A stretch of 64,000 bases of DNA from Rhodopseudomonas pentothenatexigens (GCF_900218015.1 NZ_UFQQ01000012.1:1-64000), one strand, 5' to 3'; positions 47,637 to 57,705 are shown, counted from the stretch's first letter. The notes: generated by a model not told the origin, from the sequence alone. Numbers and translations are program-made.

Positions 47637-49094
47637 ATGGCCAAAGCCTCCTCCTCTTTCGTCTGTCAAAACTGCGGCGCCGCGTTCAACCGCTGGCAGG
47701 GCAAGTGCGAGGCTTGCGGCGAGTGGAACACGCTGGTCGAGGAAGCCGGCGACAACGCCGTGCCGGTGTCGATCCGCGCCAAGCGGCGCGGCCGGACGTT
47801 CAAGCTGGAGTCGCTGGCCGGCAAGAGCAACGACGCGCCGCGCCTGCCCTCCGGCATGGCCGAACTCGACCGCGTCACCGGCGGCGGCTTCGTGCGCGGC
47901 TCGGTGCTGCTGGTCGGCGGTGATCCCGGCATCGGCAAATCGACGCTGCTAACCCAGGCCACCAGCCTGATGGCCAAAGCCGGCCACCGCACCGTCTACA
48001 TCTCCGGCGAAGAAGCCATCGCCCAGGTGCGGCTGCGCGCCGAACGGCTCGGCCTCGCCGCGGCGCCGGTCGAACTCGCCGCCGAGACTTCGGTCGAAGA
48101 TATCATCGCGACGCTGTCCGAAGGCGCGACGCCGAAGCTGATCGTGATCGACTCGATCCAGACGATGTGGACCGACACCGTCGAGTCCGCGCCCGGCACG
48201 GTGACGCAGGTCCGGGCCTCGGCGCAGGCGCTGATCCGCTTCGCCAAGAAGACCGGGGCGGCGATCATCCTGGTCGGCCACGTCACCAAGGACGGCCAGA
48301 TCGCCGGCCCGCGCGTGGTCGAGCACATGGTCGACGCGGTGCTGTCGTTCGAAGGCGAAGGCTCGCAGCAGTTCCGCATCCTGCGCTCGGTCAAGAACCG
48401 GTTCGGCCCGACCGACGAGATCGGCGTGTTCGAGATGACTGGGCTGGGCCTGCGCGAAGTCGGCAATCCGTCGGAGCTGTTCCTGTCGGAGCGCGACCTC
48501 GGCTCGCCGGGCACCGCGGTGTTCGCCGGCATCGAAGGCACCCGTCCGGTACTGGTCGAACTGCAGGCGCTGGTGGCGCCATCGACGCTCGGCACCCCGC
48601 GGCGCGCGGTGGTCGGCTGGGACTCGGCGCGGCTGTCGATGGTGCTGGCGGTGCTGGAGGCGCATTGCGGCGTCAAGCTGAGCGGCTACGACGTGTATTT
48701 CAACGTGGCTGGCGGCCTGCGCATCAACGAGCCCGCCGCCGACCTCGCCGCCGCCGCGGCGCTGGTGTCGTCGCTGGCGAACGCGCCGCTGCCGACCGAT
48801 GCGGTGTATTTCGGCGAGATCTCGCTGTCGGGTGCGGTGCGGCCGGTGGCTCAGACCCCGGCGCGGCTGAAGGAGGCCGCCAAGCTCGGCTTCGCCCGCG
48901 CGGTGCTGCCGGAACAGACCCGTGGTGACGCGCCCGCCGATGCCGGCCTGGCGCTGCAATCGGTCGGCGGGCTGTCCAGCCTGGTGGCGGACATTGCCGC
49001 GCGCGGCACCCGGCGGGGCGACGATGACGGTGCGCCGCGGGCGAAAGCTGCCTCAAATGCAACACCGGCGCGATTCCGGCGCCAGGAGGGTTGA
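47637..49094 (+). CDS. radA: DNA repair protein RadA
   Basis: RecA-like ATPase that promotes branch migration in recombination. 485 residues: N-terminal zinc finger (Cys10, 13, 24, 27), Walker A GGDPGIGKS at 94-102, the RadA-specific KNRFG motif at 253-257 and a C-terminal Lon-protease-like domain. ATG 47637 is preferred; GTG 47628 is possible. The C-terminus has a short Arg/Ala-rich extension. Confidence 0.96.
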   Translation: MAKASSSFVCQNCGAAFNRWQGKCEACGEWNTLVEEAGDNAVPVSIRAKRRGRTFKLESLAGKSNDAPRLPSGMAELDRVTGGGFVRGSVLLVGGDPGIGKSTLLTQATSLMAKAGHRTVYISGEEAIAQVRLRAERLGLAAAPVELAAETSVEDIIATLSEGATPKLIVIDSIQTMWTDTVESAPGTVTQVRASAQALIRFAKKTGAAIILVGHVTKDGQIAGPRVVEHMVDAVLSFEGEGSQQFRILRSVKNRFGPTDEIGVFEMTGLGLREVGNPSELFLSERDLGSPGTAVFAGIEGTRPVLVELQALVAPSTLGTPRRAVVGWDSARLSMVLAVLEAHCGVKLSGYDVYFNVAGGLRINEPAADLAAAAALVSSLANAPLPTDAVYFGEISLSGAVRPVAQTPARLKEAAKLGFARAVLPEQTRGDAPADAGLALQSVGGLSSLVADIAARGTRRGDDDGAPRAKAASNATPARFRRQEG

Positions 49095-49307
49095 AGCGGC
49101 GTGACGTTTGCAGGGCGCGCCGCTATACAACGCCCGCGCAAGCTGAACATATCCGGCCACCAAGCCTTAACCCAGCGGAACATTGCTGTGGCGAGGCGGA
49201 CGCGGGTGGTTTTCTCGCCTTGCGCCGCGTGCCATACCACCGTCACCTGTGCCGAGCCCGTGCACGCCGATTCGCCGTTGTGCTGACCGAGCGGACCTGA
49301 CCTGCCG

Positions 49308-49943
49308 ATGCCGATTACCATCCTCGATCTCATTGTTCTCGCGGTGATGTTGGTTTCGGGCCTGCTGGCGATGGTGCGCGGCTTCATGCGCGAAGTGCTG
49401 TCGATCGCGGCGTGGGGCGCGGCTGCGCTGGTGACGCTGTACGCGTTTCAGAAACTGATGCCGATGGCTCGGACCTACTTCTCGTCCGAGACCGTCGCCG
49501 CCGTCGTGGTGATCGCGGGCGTGTTCCTGGGCACGCTGATCATCGTGTCGATCATCACCGTGCGGATCTCGGACATGATCCTGGATTCGCGCATCGGTGC
49601 GCTGGATCGGACCCTCGGCTTTCTGTTCGGCCTCGCCCGCGGGCTGCTGATCGTGGTGGTGGCGTATCTGTTCTTCAACTGGCTGGTGCCGGACAAGCAG
49701 CGCCCCGACTGGGTCACCAACGCGAAATCACGCACCGTGCTGCAGGGAACCGGCGATTGGCTGATGACGCTCTTGCCGGACGACCCTGAAAATACCATTT
49801 TGAAGCGGTTCAAGAAGAACAAGCCTGAGGACGACCAGCAGCAGACCGACGATTCGGCTGCTCCCGGGACAAATGACGGCTACAGCAAACCCGCCCGTGA
49901 CGGCCTGAAAAACCTGATAGAGGGCAAACCGGCCACGCGCTGA
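49308..49943 (+). CDS. cvpA: CvpA family membrane protein
   Basis: A 211-residue inner-membrane protein with four hydrophobic helices in the first ~125 residues (MPITILDLIVLAVMLVSG at the start) and a hydrophilic tail rich in Asp/Gln/Lys. Homologues are needed for colicin V production and envelope stress tolerance in E. coli. It precedes purF by a few bases, the conserved cvpA-purF pair. Confidence 0.93.
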   Translation: MPITILDLIVLAVMLVSGLLAMVRGFMREVLSIAAWGAAALVTLYAFQKLMPMARTYFSSETVAAVVVIAGVFLGTLIIVSIITVRISDMILDSRIGALDRTLGFLFGLARGLLIVVVAYLFFNWLVPDKQRPDWVTNAKSRTVLQGTGDWLMTLLPDDPENTILKRFKKNKPEDDQQQTDDSAAPGTNDGYSKPARDGLKNLIEGKPATR

Positions 49944-49966
49944 GCGTGTCCCACAGGAAAGGCGCG

Positions 49967-51496
49967 ATGGACGCGATGCCCAGCTCTTCCGACGACGCCG
50001 CAACGCCCGCTTCGGACGCTCGCGACCAACACATCCTCGACGATACCGTTTTCGATACCGATGGTGACACGCTGCGCGAAGAGTGCGGCGTGTTCGGCAT
50101 TTTCGGGCACCCCGATGCGGCGGCGATCACCGCGCTCGGCCTGCATGCGCTGCAGCACCGCGGCCAGGAAGCCGCCGGTATCGTGTCGTTCGACAACGGC
50201 CGGTTTCATTCCGAGCGCCGGCTCGGTCTGGTCGGCGACACCTTCTCCCGCGCCGACGTGATCGCGCGGCTGCCGGGCAATTCGGCGATCGGCCACGTCC
50301 GCTACTCGACCACCGGCGAGACCATCTTGCGCAACGTCCAGCCGCTGTTCGCCGAGCTCAACGCCGGCGGCTTCGCGGTCGGCCACAACGGCAATCTCAC
50401 CAACGGCCTGACGCTGCGCCGGGAGCTGATCCGCAGCGGCGCGATCATGCAGTCGACCACCGATACCGAGGTGATCCTGCATCTGGTCGCACACTCCAAG
50501 AAGACGCGCTTCATCGAACGCTTCATCGAGTCGCTGCGCGCGCTGGAAGGCGCCTACTCGCTGGTGTCGCTGACCAACAAGAAGCTGGTCGGCGCCCGCG
50601 ATCCGCTCGGCATCCGCCCGTTGGTGCTCGGCGAACTCGACGGCTGTCCGATCCTCGCCTCCGAGACCTGTGCGCTCGACATCATCGGCGCGCGCTACGT
50701 CCGCGACGTCGAGCCCGGCGAGGTCATCGTGTTCGACCGCCACGGCGTCACCAGCCATAAGCCGTTCCCGCCGCAGCCGGCCCGCCCCTGCATCTTCGAG
50801 TACATCTACTTCGCGCGTCCGGATTCCATCGTCGGCGGCCGCTCGGTGTACGACGTTCGCAAGGCGTTCGGCGCGCAGCTCGCGCTCGAGAGTCACGTCG
50901 AATCCGACGTGGTGGTGCCGGTGCCGGATTCCGGCGTGCCGGCGGCGATCGGCTACTCGCGCCAGTCCGGCGTGCCGTTCGAGCTCGGCATCATCCGCAA
51001 CCACTATGTCGGTCGCACCTTCATCCAGCCGACCCAGAGCGTGCGCGAGCTCGGCGTGCGGATGAAGCATTCGGCCAATCGTGCCGCGATCGAAGGCAAG
51101 CGGATCGTGCTGATCGACGACAGCCTGGTCCGCGGCACCACCTCGAAGAAGATCGTGAAGATGATGCGCGATGCCGGCGCCCGCGAGGTGCACTTCCGCA
51201 TCGCCTCGCCGCCGATCACCCACCCGGACTATTACGGCATCGACACCCCGGATCGCGCCGGCCTGCTCGCCGCGACGCATTCGCTCGACGAGATGCGCGA
51301 CCTGATCGGCGCCGACACGCTCGCCTTCCTGTCGGTCGACGGCATCTATCGCGCGATGGGCGAACCGGGCCGTGATCCGGCGCTGCCGAAGTTCACCGAT
51401 CACTGCTTTACCGGCGACTATCCGACCGGCCTCACCGATCTCAACCAGACCGAAGCGACGCCACGGCAATTGTCACTGCTGGCCGAAGCGAGCTGA
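49967..51496 (+). CDS. purF: Amidophosphoribosyltransferase
   Basis: First committed step of purine synthesis: glutamine plus PRPP to phosphoribosylamine. The N-terminal nucleophile glutaminase begins at Cys40 in REECGVFGIFGH, so a propeptide of 39 residues must be removed, longer than in most family members. The phosphoribosyltransferase PRPP motif VLIDDSLVRGTTSKK is at about 381-395. ATG 49967 with AGGAAAGG upstream is chosen; GTG 49946 and ATG 49976 are alternatives. No iron-sulphur cysteines were checked in detail. Confidence 0.95.
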   Translation: MDAMPSSSDDAATPASDARDQHILDDTVFDTDGDTLREECGVFGIFGHPDAAAITALGLHALQHRGQEAAGIVSFDNGRFHSERRLGLVGDTFSRADVIARLPGNSAIGHVRYSTTGETILRNVQPLFAELNAGGFAVGHNGNLTNGLTLRRELIRSGAIMQSTTDTEVILHLVAHSKKTRFIERFIESLRALEGAYSLVSLTNKKLVGARDPLGIRPLVLGELDGCPILASETCALDIIGARYVRDVEPGEVIVFDRHGVTSHKPFPPQPARPCIFEYIYFARPDSIVGGRSVYDVRKAFGAQLALESHVESDVVVPVPDSGVPAAIGYSRQSGVPFELGIIRNHYVGRTFIQPTQSVRELGVRMKHSANRAAIEGKRIVLIDDSLVRGTTSKKIVKMMRDAGAREVHFRIASPPITHPDYYGIDTPDRAGLLAATHSLDEMRDLIGADTLAFLSVDGIYRAMGEPGRDPALPKFTDHCFTGDYPTGLTDLNQTEATPRQLSLLAEAS

Positions 51497-51513
51497 GCTG
51501 CGATCTTCCCAAG

Positions 51514-51550
51514 CGCCGTCACCGGCTTCGCCGGTGGCGGCGTTTGCTTT
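51514..51550 (+). terminator. Rho-independent terminator after purF
   Basis: A 13-bp stem with a single G-U pair (CGCCGTCACCGGC with GCCGGTGGCGGCG) and a TTC loop, followed by TTTGCTTT. Confidence 0.8.
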
Positions 51551-51645
51551 GCAGCCAGCATTTGAAGATACCTCTTTTAGAGGATGGATACGCCGGTCTC
51601 ATCCGCGTATGAGAATGCGCGATATATCTTGAGCCGGACCTCTCC

Positions 51646-52389
51646 ATGACCCAACCTCTCGCTTCCCGCATTGCTCTCGTCACCGGCGCCTCGCGCGGCA
51701 TCGGCTACGCCACCGCCAAGGCACTTGCCAGGGCCGGTGCGCACGTGATCGCCGTCGCCCGCACCCAGGGCGGGCTCGAAGAGCTCGACGACGAGGTTCG
51801 CAAGGACGGCGGGCACCCGCTGACGCTGGTCCCGCTCGACCTCACCGACTATCAGGCGATCGGCCGGCTCGGCGGCACGATCTACGAACGCCATGGCAAG
51901 CTCGACGTGCTGGTCGGCAATGCCGGCATCGCCGGACCGTCCTCGCCGCTGGGCCATATCGATCTCAAGCCGTGGCTCGACGTCATCGGCATCAACCTGA
52001 ACGTGAACTTCCAGCTCGTCCGCTGCATGGAGCCGCTGCTGCGGGTCTCCGACGCCGGCCGGGCGGTATTCCTGACTTCCCGCGCCGGCGGCCGCGCTCC
52101 GGCCTATCGCGGCCCCTACGCAGCTTCGAAAGCCGCGCTGGAGACGCTGGTCCAAGTGTGGGCCAAGGAAGTGGCCAACACCACGCCGATCCGGATCAAC
52201 CTGTTCGATCCAGGCCCCACCCGCACCAAGCTGCGCGCCAACATCATGCCGGGCGAAGATCCGGAAACCTTGCCGACGCCCGACCAGGTCGCAGAGCTGC
52301 TGCTGCCGCTGTGCCTGCCGTCCTTTTCCGAGACCGGCAAGCTGTTCGACGGCCCCTCCCGCACCGTGAAAGACCCCTCCGCCGATTGA
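51646..52389 (+). CDS. Short-chain dehydrogenase/reductase
   Basis: A 247-residue classical SDR. Cofactor motif TGASRGIG is at 13-20, NAG at 92-94, and the catalytic Ser145, Tyr158 and Lys162 (YAASK) are present. Substrate unknown; sequence style resembles the YciK group of oxidoreductases. Upstream lie two small inverted repeats, CCTCT-TTT-AGAGG (51571-51583) and CTCAT-CCGCGT-ATGAG (51598-51613). Confidence 0.9.
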   Translation: MTQPLASRIALVTGASRGIGYATAKALARAGAHVIAVARTQGGLEELDDEVRKDGGHPLTLVPLDLTDYQAIGRLGGTIYERHGKLDVLVGNAGIAGPSSPLGHIDLKPWLDVIGINLNVNFQLVRCMEPLLRVSDAGRAVFLTSRAGGRAPAYRGPYAASKAALETLVQVWAKEVANTTPIRINLFDPGPTRTKLRANIMPGEDPETLPTPDQVAELLLPLCLPSFSETGKLFDGPSRTVKDPSAD

Positions 52390-52406
52390 CTTCGGCCCGG
52401 CAGCGC

Positions 52407-52447
52407 GATTGACTGACTGCAAGCGGGGACAACATCCGCAGTCAATC
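52407..52447 (+). promoter_or_regulatory. Inverted repeat in the leader of the binding-protein gene
   Basis: GATTGACTG (52407-52415) is repeated perfectly in inverse orientation as CAGTCAATC (52439-52447); the centres are 32 bp apart, about three helical turns. It lies 23 bp before the start codon of the ABC binding-protein gene. It could be an operator or form an RNA hairpin near the ribosome site. Confidence 0.45.
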
Positions 52448-52469
52448 AGCTATCCACACAAAGGGGGAA

Positions 52470-53699
52470 ATGATGAGAGCAGTGTTCACGCACGCCATTT
52501 CGGCTGCGCTGATGAGTGCAGCGCTGGCCGCGCCGGCCTGGGCGCAGTCGGGCGACAAGACCGCCAAGATCGGCGTGCTCAACGACATGTCGAGCCTGTA
52601 CGCCGACATCGGCGGGCCGAATTCGGTGGTCGCCGCCAAATTGGCGATCGCCGATTCCGGTCTCGAGAAGAAGGGCTGGAAGATCGAACTGGTCTCCGGC
52701 GATCACCAGAACAAGCCGGACATTGGTGTCAACGTCGCGCGGCAGTGGGTCGACGTCGACAAGGTCGACATGATCACCGATACGCCGAACTCCGGCGTCG
52801 CGCTGGCGATCAGCAATCTCGCCAAGGAAAAGAACATCATCCTGATGAATTCGGGCGGCGCCAGCGCCGACCTGACCGGCAAGGCGTGCAACCCCAACAC
52901 CATCTCGATCACCTACGACACCTACATGCTGGCGCACGGCACCGGTCAGGCGCTGACCAAGGCGGGCGGCAAGACATGGTTCTTTCTGACGTCTGACTAC
53001 GCGTTCGGCCACGCGCTGGAACGCGACACGTCCGCGGTGGTGACCGCCAGCGGCGGCAAGGTGCTGGGCAGCGTCAAGCATCCGCTGAACACTCCCGACT
53101 TCTCCTCGTTCCTGCTGCAGGCGCAAGCCTCCAAGGCCAACGTCATCGGTCTCGCCAACGCCGGCGGCGACACCACCAACGCGATCAAGCAGGCCGCCGA
53201 ATTCGGCATCGTCCAGGGTGGCCAGAAGCTCGCCGCGCTGCTGCTGTTCATCAACGACGTGCACTCGCTCGGGCTGAAGACCGCGCAGGGCCTGACCTTC
53301 ACCGAGTCGTTCTACTGGGATCTCAACGACGACACCCGCGCCTGGTCGAAGCGTTTCCAGGAGCAGGCCAAGAACAACGCCAAGCCGTCGATGACTCAGG
53401 CCGGCGTCTACGCGGCGGTGCTGCACTATCTGAAGACGCTGGAAGCGATGGGCGGCAATCCGCACGACGGCAAGGCGGTGGTCGCCAAGATGAAGGAGAT
53501 GCCCGCCGACGACACGCTGTTCGGCAAGTCGGTCATTCGCGCCGACGGACGGCGGATGGTCCCCGCCTATCTGTTCGAGGTGAAGACCCCGGCCGAGTCG
53601 AAGGGGCCGTGGGACTACTACAAGAAGATCTCGATGATCTCCGCCGAGGACGCGGCCCGCCCGCTGTCCGAGAGCGAGTGCCCGCTGGTCAAGAAGTAA
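52470..53699 (+). CDS. ABC transporter substrate-binding protein, branched-chain amino acid type
   Basis: Periplasmic binding protein of the LivJ-like (Peripla_BP_6) group, 409 residues, with a signal peptide ending PAWAQ (about residue 26) and the mature N-terminus KTAKIGVLNDMSSLYADIGG. AAAGGGGGAA supplies the ribosome site. No permease or ATPase genes are next to it, so it is an orphan. This class is greatly expanded in Rhodopseudomonas, where members bind amino acids or aromatic acids; the ligand here is unknown. Confidence 0.9.
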   Translation: MMRAVFTHAISAALMSAALAAPAWAQSGDKTAKIGVLNDMSSLYADIGGPNSVVAAKLAIADSGLEKKGWKIELVSGDHQNKPDIGVNVARQWVDVDKVDMITDTPNSGVALAISNLAKEKNIILMNSGGASADLTGKACNPNTISITYDTYMLAHGTGQALTKAGGKTWFFLTSDYAFGHALERDTSAVVTASGGKVLGSVKHPLNTPDFSSFLLQAQASKANVIGLANAGGDTTNAIKQAAEFGIVQGGQKLAALLLFINDVHSLGLKTAQGLTFTESFYWDLNDDTRAWSKRFQEQAKNNAKPSMTQAGVYAAVLHYLKTLEAMGGNPHDGKAVVAKMKEMPADDTLFGKSVIRADGRRMVPAYLFEVKTPAESKGPWDYYKKISMISAEDAARPLSESECPLVKK

Positions 53700-53720
53700 G
53701 CCGGCGAACCATCGGTCCGT

Positions 53721-55007
53721 TCAGCATTCAGGCGCCGCTTGCGGCGCCTGTTTGCTGTCGGCTTTCCGCGAGGCGATCGCCACGATCATCACCGACACCA
53801 GCAGCAGCGCGCCGGCGACCAGGAACGGCGCGCCCGGCAGATGCAGCGGCGCGCCGACGTCGATGAAGTACGCGAAGATCATTGTGAACATGAACGGGCC
53901 GATCAGTTCGGCAACGCTCTTGACGCTGGTGGTGGCGCCCTGCAACTGGCCCTGCTGAGCCGGCGAGACCAGTCGCGTCATCATCCCGGACGTCGCCGGC
54001 CCGGCGATGCCCCACAGCGTCATCACCGGAATCCCGATCCAGAACAGCGCGCCGCTCGGCGCCAGCGCATAGATCAGGAAGCCGAGCGCGCCGCCGCCAT
54101 AGCCGATGATCTGCGCGTTGCGCTCGCCGAGCAGCTTCACCGCGGGGCCGACCAGGCCGCCCTGCACGATGGTGGTGCAGACGCCGACGAACGCCAGCGC
54201 CAGACCGATCGTGGTCTGGTCCCAACCGTAGCGATAGCCGGTGTAGAGCACGAAGGTCGCCGGCAGCGCGACATGCGCCACCTCGGCGCAGAACTCGACC
54301 ACTGCCAGCGCGGCGAGCGTGGCGTTCGAGCCGAGCAGCCGCACGGCGCCGATCGGATTGGCGGACTTCCAGCGGAACGGCGACCGCCGGTCGCGCGGCA
54401 GCGACTCCGGCAGCACGAACAGTCCGTACAGCGCATTGGCCAGGCTGAGCGCCGCCGCCACCCAGAACGGCAGCCGCGGATCGACGCCGCCGAGCAGGCC
54501 GCCGATCGCCGGCCCGAAGGTGAAGCCCAGTCCGAATGCCGCGCCGACCATGCCGAACACCGCGGCCCGCTTCTCCGCCGGCGTGACGTCGGCAATATAA
54601 GCGAACGAGGTCGAGATGCTGGCCGAAGTGATGCCCGACAGCACCCGGCCGACGAACAGCCACCACAATGACGGCGCCAGCGCCATCAGGATGTAGTCGA
54701 GACCGAGGCCGACATTCGACAGCAGGATCACCGGCCGGCGGCCGAACCGATCCGACAGCCCGCCGAGAATCGGCGAGGCGAACAACTGCATCAGCGCCCA
54801 GGCGGTGCCGAACAGCCCGTAGATCCGCGCCGCGTCCGCGGTGTTGTCGTTGGAGAAACTCTCGATCAGCTTCGGCAGGATCGGCAGGATCATGCCGAGG
54901 CTGAGCATGTCGAGCGCGATGGTGATGAAGATGAAGCCGACGGCGGCCCGGCGCGGCCCGGTCATGCCGGGCACCGGCGGGTGTTGCGCGGCGGCCTGCT
55001 CGGTCAT
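53721..55007 (-). CDS. MFS efflux transporter, TetA-like
   Basis: A 428-residue major facilitator protein with 12 predicted membrane helices. Motif A is intact in the loop after helix 2 ([13 protein letters not shown]), and [13 protein letters not shown] near helix 5 is the drug:proton antiporter motif C. It resembles tetracycline-resistance-like (TCR/Tet) transporters, but the substrate is unknown and resistance should not be assumed. Start overlaps der's stop by four bases. Confidence 0.88.
   Translation of the reverse strand: MTEQAAAQHPPVPGMTGPRRAAVGFIFITIALDMLSLGMILPILPKLIESFSNDNTADAARIYGLFGTAWALMQLFASPILGGLSDRFGRRPVILLSNVGLGLDYILMALAPSLWWLFVGRVLSGITSASISTSFAYIADVTPAEKRAAVFGMVGAAFGLGFTFGPAIGGLLGGVDPRLPFWVAAALSLANALYGLFVLPESLPRDRRSPFRWKSANPIGAVRLLGSNATLAALAVVEFCAEVAHVALPATFVLYTGYRYGWDQTTIGLALAFVGVCTTIVQGGLVGPAVKLLGERNAQIIGYGGGALGFLIYALAPSGALFWIGIPVMTLWGIAGPATSGMMTRLVSPAQQGQLQGATTSVKSVAELIGPFMFTMIFAYFIDVGAPLHLPGAPFLVAGALLLVSVMIVAIASRKADSKQAPQAAPEC
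53729..53754. terminator. Terminator hairpin between the binding protein and MFS genes
   Basis: A near-perfect palindrome CAGGCGCCGC / GCGGCGCCTG followed by TTTGCT on the plus strand. It lies inside the last codons of the convergent MFS gene, whose stop is at 53721, so the same sequence both encodes protein and can end the plus-strand transcript. Confidence 0.65.
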
Positions 55008-56383
55008 GACTTCCGCTTGCGCTTGTGGGCGAACGGATTGGCCTTTTCACGCAGCGTGATCCGCACCGGCGTGCCGGGCAGTTCGAATGCGCCGCGCAGG
55101 CTGTTGACCAGATAGCGCAGGTACGATTCCGGCACCGCGTCGGCACGCGAACAGAACACCACGAAGCTCGGCGGACGCGCCTTGGCCTGGGTGACGTAGT
55201 TGAGCTTCAGGCGGCGGCCGGACACCGCCGGCGGCGGGTTCTGCGAAATCGCCTGTTCGAACCAGCGGTTCAGCGCCGCGGTCGGCACCCGCCGGTTCCA
55301 GACCTTGTAGGCATCCTGGATCGCCTGCATCAGGCGGTCGACGCCCTCGCCGAGCATGCCGGAGGTGGCGACGATCGGCACGCCCTTGATCTGCGGCAGC
55401 CAGTGGTCGGCATCGGCGCGAAGCTGCGCGATCTGGCCGCCCTGGCGCTCGATCAGATCCCATTTGTTGACCGCGATCACCAGCGCCCGGCCCTCGCGCT
55501 CGACCAGGTCGGCGATCCGCAGATCCTGCTCTTCGAAGCGATGCTGCGCGTCCATCATCAGCACCACGACTTCGGCGAACCGCACCGCGCGCAGCGCGTC
55601 CGCGACCGACAGCTTCTCCAGCTTTTCTTCGATCCGCGACCGGCGCCGCAGCCCGGCGGTATCGAACACCCGGAAGTCGCGGCCCTTCCATTCGACCTCG
55701 ACGGCGATCGAGTCGCGGGTGGTGCCCGCCTCGGGGCTGGTCAGCAGCCGCTCTTCGCCGAGCAGGCGATTGATGAAGGTCGACTTGCCGGCGTTCGGGC
55801 GGCCGACGATCGCCACCCGGATCGGGCGCGTCGCGATCGCTTCGTCGCTGTCGTCGAACGGCTGATCGTCGTCCTCTTCTTCGACCGGCTCGGGCAACAG
55901 CGGTCGCAGCGCGTCGTAGAGTTCGCCCATCCCCTCGCCGTGTTCGGCGGAAATCTGCACCGGATCGCCGAGTCCGAGGGCGTAGGATTCCATTGCGCCG
56001 ATCTCGCCGTGCTTGCCCTCGCTCTTGTTGGCGACCAGCACCACCGGCTTGTTGGCCCGGCGGGCGAAATCGGCGAAGGCGCGGTCGTTCGGCGTCAGAC
56101 CGGCGCGGGCGTCGATGACGAACAGCAGCGCGTCGGCGAGTTCGATCGCCGTCTCGGTCTGCTCCTGCATCCGCGCGGTCAGCGAGCCCTTCGGCCCCTC
56201 GTCGAGGCCGGCGGTGTCGATCAGCGTGAAGCTGAGATCGCCGAGCCGGCCCTCGCCCTCACGACGATCGCGGGTGACGCCCGGCGCATCGTCGACCAGC
56301 GCCAGCTTCTGGCCGACCAGGCGGTTGAACAGCGTCGATTTGCCGACATTGGGTCGGCCGATGATTGCGAGGGTGAAAGACAT
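55004..56383 (-). CDS. der: Ribosome biogenesis GTPase Der
   Basis: Essential GTPase for 50S assembly with two tandem G domains. The P-loops are GRPNVGKST (9-17) and GRPNAGKST (194-202), with DTAGL in both and NKSE/NKWD as G4 motifs. A KH-like C-terminal domain and basic tail (KRKRKS) follow. 459 residues is typical for alphaproteobacteria. Confidence 0.97.
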   Translation of the reverse strand: MSFTLAIIGRPNVGKSTLFNRLVGQKLALVDDAPGVTRDRREGEGRLGDLSFTLIDTAGLDEGPKGSLTARMQEQTETAIELADALLFVIDARAGLTPNDRAFADFARRANKPVVLVANKSEGKHGEIGAMESYALGLGDPVQISAEHGEGMGELYDALRPLLPEPVEEEDDDQPFDDSDEAIATRPIRVAIVGRPNAGKSTFINRLLGEERLLTSPEAGTTRDSIAVEVEWKGRDFRVFDTAGLRRRSRIEEKLEKLSVADALRAVRFAEVVVLMMDAQHRFEEQDLRIADLVEREGRALVIAVNKWDLIERQGGQIAQLRADADHWLPQIKGVPIVATSGMLGEGVDRLMQAIQDAYKVWNRRVPTAALNRWFEQAISQNPPPAVSGRRLKLNYVTQAKARPPSFVVFCSRADAVPESYLRYLVNSLRGAFELPGTPVRITLREKANPFAHKRKRKS

Positions 56384-56454
56384 GCTGATCCGTCGCCGAG
56401 AAGCGGCGGCCTGTCAATGTCGCCCGGCTCAGACCTTCGAGGTCGCGCGCCCCG

Positions 56455-57003
56455 TCAGCGCTGGAAGCTGCCGCTCGGCAGCGGTGCCGGGAAGGCAGGC
56501 GCCGTTCCGGAGGACTGCGACTGGGCCGGCGCAGGTGCGGAGGACTGATCTTCCGCCGGTGGCGCGGTGATGCGACGGCGGGACTGCTTGGCCGGTTTCG
56601 GCGCCGGCGGTACCGCGGCGGCCCCGCCCTCTTCCTCGGCGGCCGGGTCGGCGGCGGGCTCAGCGGCCGGCGCAGCCGGACGTCGGGCTGCCGAATTATG
56701 CCGAGTCCGCGTCCGCGCGGCCGGCTTCGGCTTGTCTTCGATCGGCGCAGGGGCCACGGCGGCGGCCTGCTCGCGCTGCTGCTGCTCGACTTCGTCCTTA
56801 TACAGGCTCCTCGGAACGCCCTGTTCGAGGCCCGGCACGCCCTCTGGAAAGACCGGCTTCCGCTCGCCGGCCAGCTTCTTCTTCTGATCGAGGAAGTCGA
56901 ACATGTCGGTCGGATCGAACCCGCTCATGCTGCCGCAACCGGCCAAGGCGCTGGACAGAGCGACCAGCACGGCGAGGGGAATCAGGCGGTGCGACAGGCG
57001 CAT
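56455..57003 (-). CDS. Small lipoprotein between yfgM-like gene and der
   Basis: A 182-residue protein with a signal peptide and lipobox ALAGC (Cys23). The mature start has a conserved-looking segment FDPTDMFDFLDQKKKLAGER and FPEGVPGLEQGVP; the rest is low-complexity Ala/Pro/Lys with several RR runs. In E. coli the gene at this place (yfgM-X-der) is bamB, a beta-propeller lipoprotein of the BAM complex; this protein is too short for a propeller. Function unknown. Confidence 0.75.
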   Translation of the reverse strand: MRLSHRLIPLAVLVALSSALAGCGSMSGFDPTDMFDFLDQKKKLAGERKPVFPEGVPGLEQGVPRSLYKDEVEQQQREQAAAVAPAPIEDKPKPAARTRTRHNSAARRPAAPAAEPAADPAAEEEGGAAAVPPAPKPAKQSRRRITAPPAEDQSSAPAPAQSQSSGTAPAFPAPLPSGSFQR

Positions 57004-57048
57004 GGATTATCTCTCACAGTCTTCGGTGTCGCGGTCGCTCGAACAGCT

Positions 57049-57705
57049 TCAGCTCTTGGTGGCAGCCGGCGGCAGCAGCGCCTGCAGCACGTCGGCACGG
57101 CTGCGCAGGCTGCCCGGCGTTTCCGCATCGGTAGTGATCTTGTCGATCCATTGCCGGGTCGCGGCGACGTTGTTGGCGCGCCAAGCCGACAGCGCCAGCA
57201 GCTCCCGCGCGGTGTGCCGGAACGCACTGTCGGCGGTGGCGATCGGCTCGAGCCGCTGGACCAGATCGTTGTAGTTCGCTGTGTCCATCACCAACCCCGC
57301 AGCGCGGATGCTGGCGAGATCACGATACGGCGCCGGCAGCCGGCGATCCGCGGCAATCTCGTCGTAACGCTTCACCGCCAGCCCCGGATCGCGCGTGGCG
57401 ACTTCGGCTGCGGCGCGCAGCCGCGCCAGCATCCGGTAGCCGGACGGCGCAGACGCGGCGATCTTGTCGAAGGCGGCCTCCGCTTCGGCATGCTTGTTCT
57501 GCTCGGCGAGTTCTGCGGCGGCGGCAAACGCGGCGCCGGCCTCGGCCGCCTGCTTGGCCGCGTAATACTCATAGCCGCGCCATGCACCGACCCCGACGAT
57601 GACCAACACCGCAGCGGCAATGATGTAGAGCGAGTATTTGTCCCACAGCTTCTTGAGCCGTTCGCGACGCAGCTCCTCGTCGACTTCATTAAATAATTCA
57701 GACAC
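57049..57705 (-). CDS. YfgM-like membrane-anchored TPR protein
   Basis: A 218-residue protein with a cytoplasmic N-terminus containing SELFNEVDEELRRERLKKLWDKY, one membrane helix (about 24-42) and a periplasmic helical region with tetratricopeptide-like repeats. Homologues associate with the Sec translocon and periplasmic chaperones in E. coli. GTG 57705 with AGGAAG upstream is preferred; the ATG 33 bases earlier lacks a ribosome site. Confidence 0.85.
   Translation of the reverse strand: MSELFNEVDEELRRERLKKLWDKYSLYIIAAAVLVIVGVGAWRGYEYYAAKQAAEAGAAFAAAAELAEQNKHAEAEAAFDKIAASAPSGYRMLARLRAAAEVATRDPGLAVKRYDEIAADRRLPAPYRDLASIRAAGLVMDTANYNDLVQRLEPIATADSAFRHTARELLALSAWRANNVAATRQWIDKITTDAETPGSLRSRADVLQALLPPAATKS

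Noticed and set aside
53721-55007. Tetracycline resistance determinant
   Set aside because: Only family-level similarity to TetA-like transporters; it is embedded in a core operon, so no resistance claim is justified.
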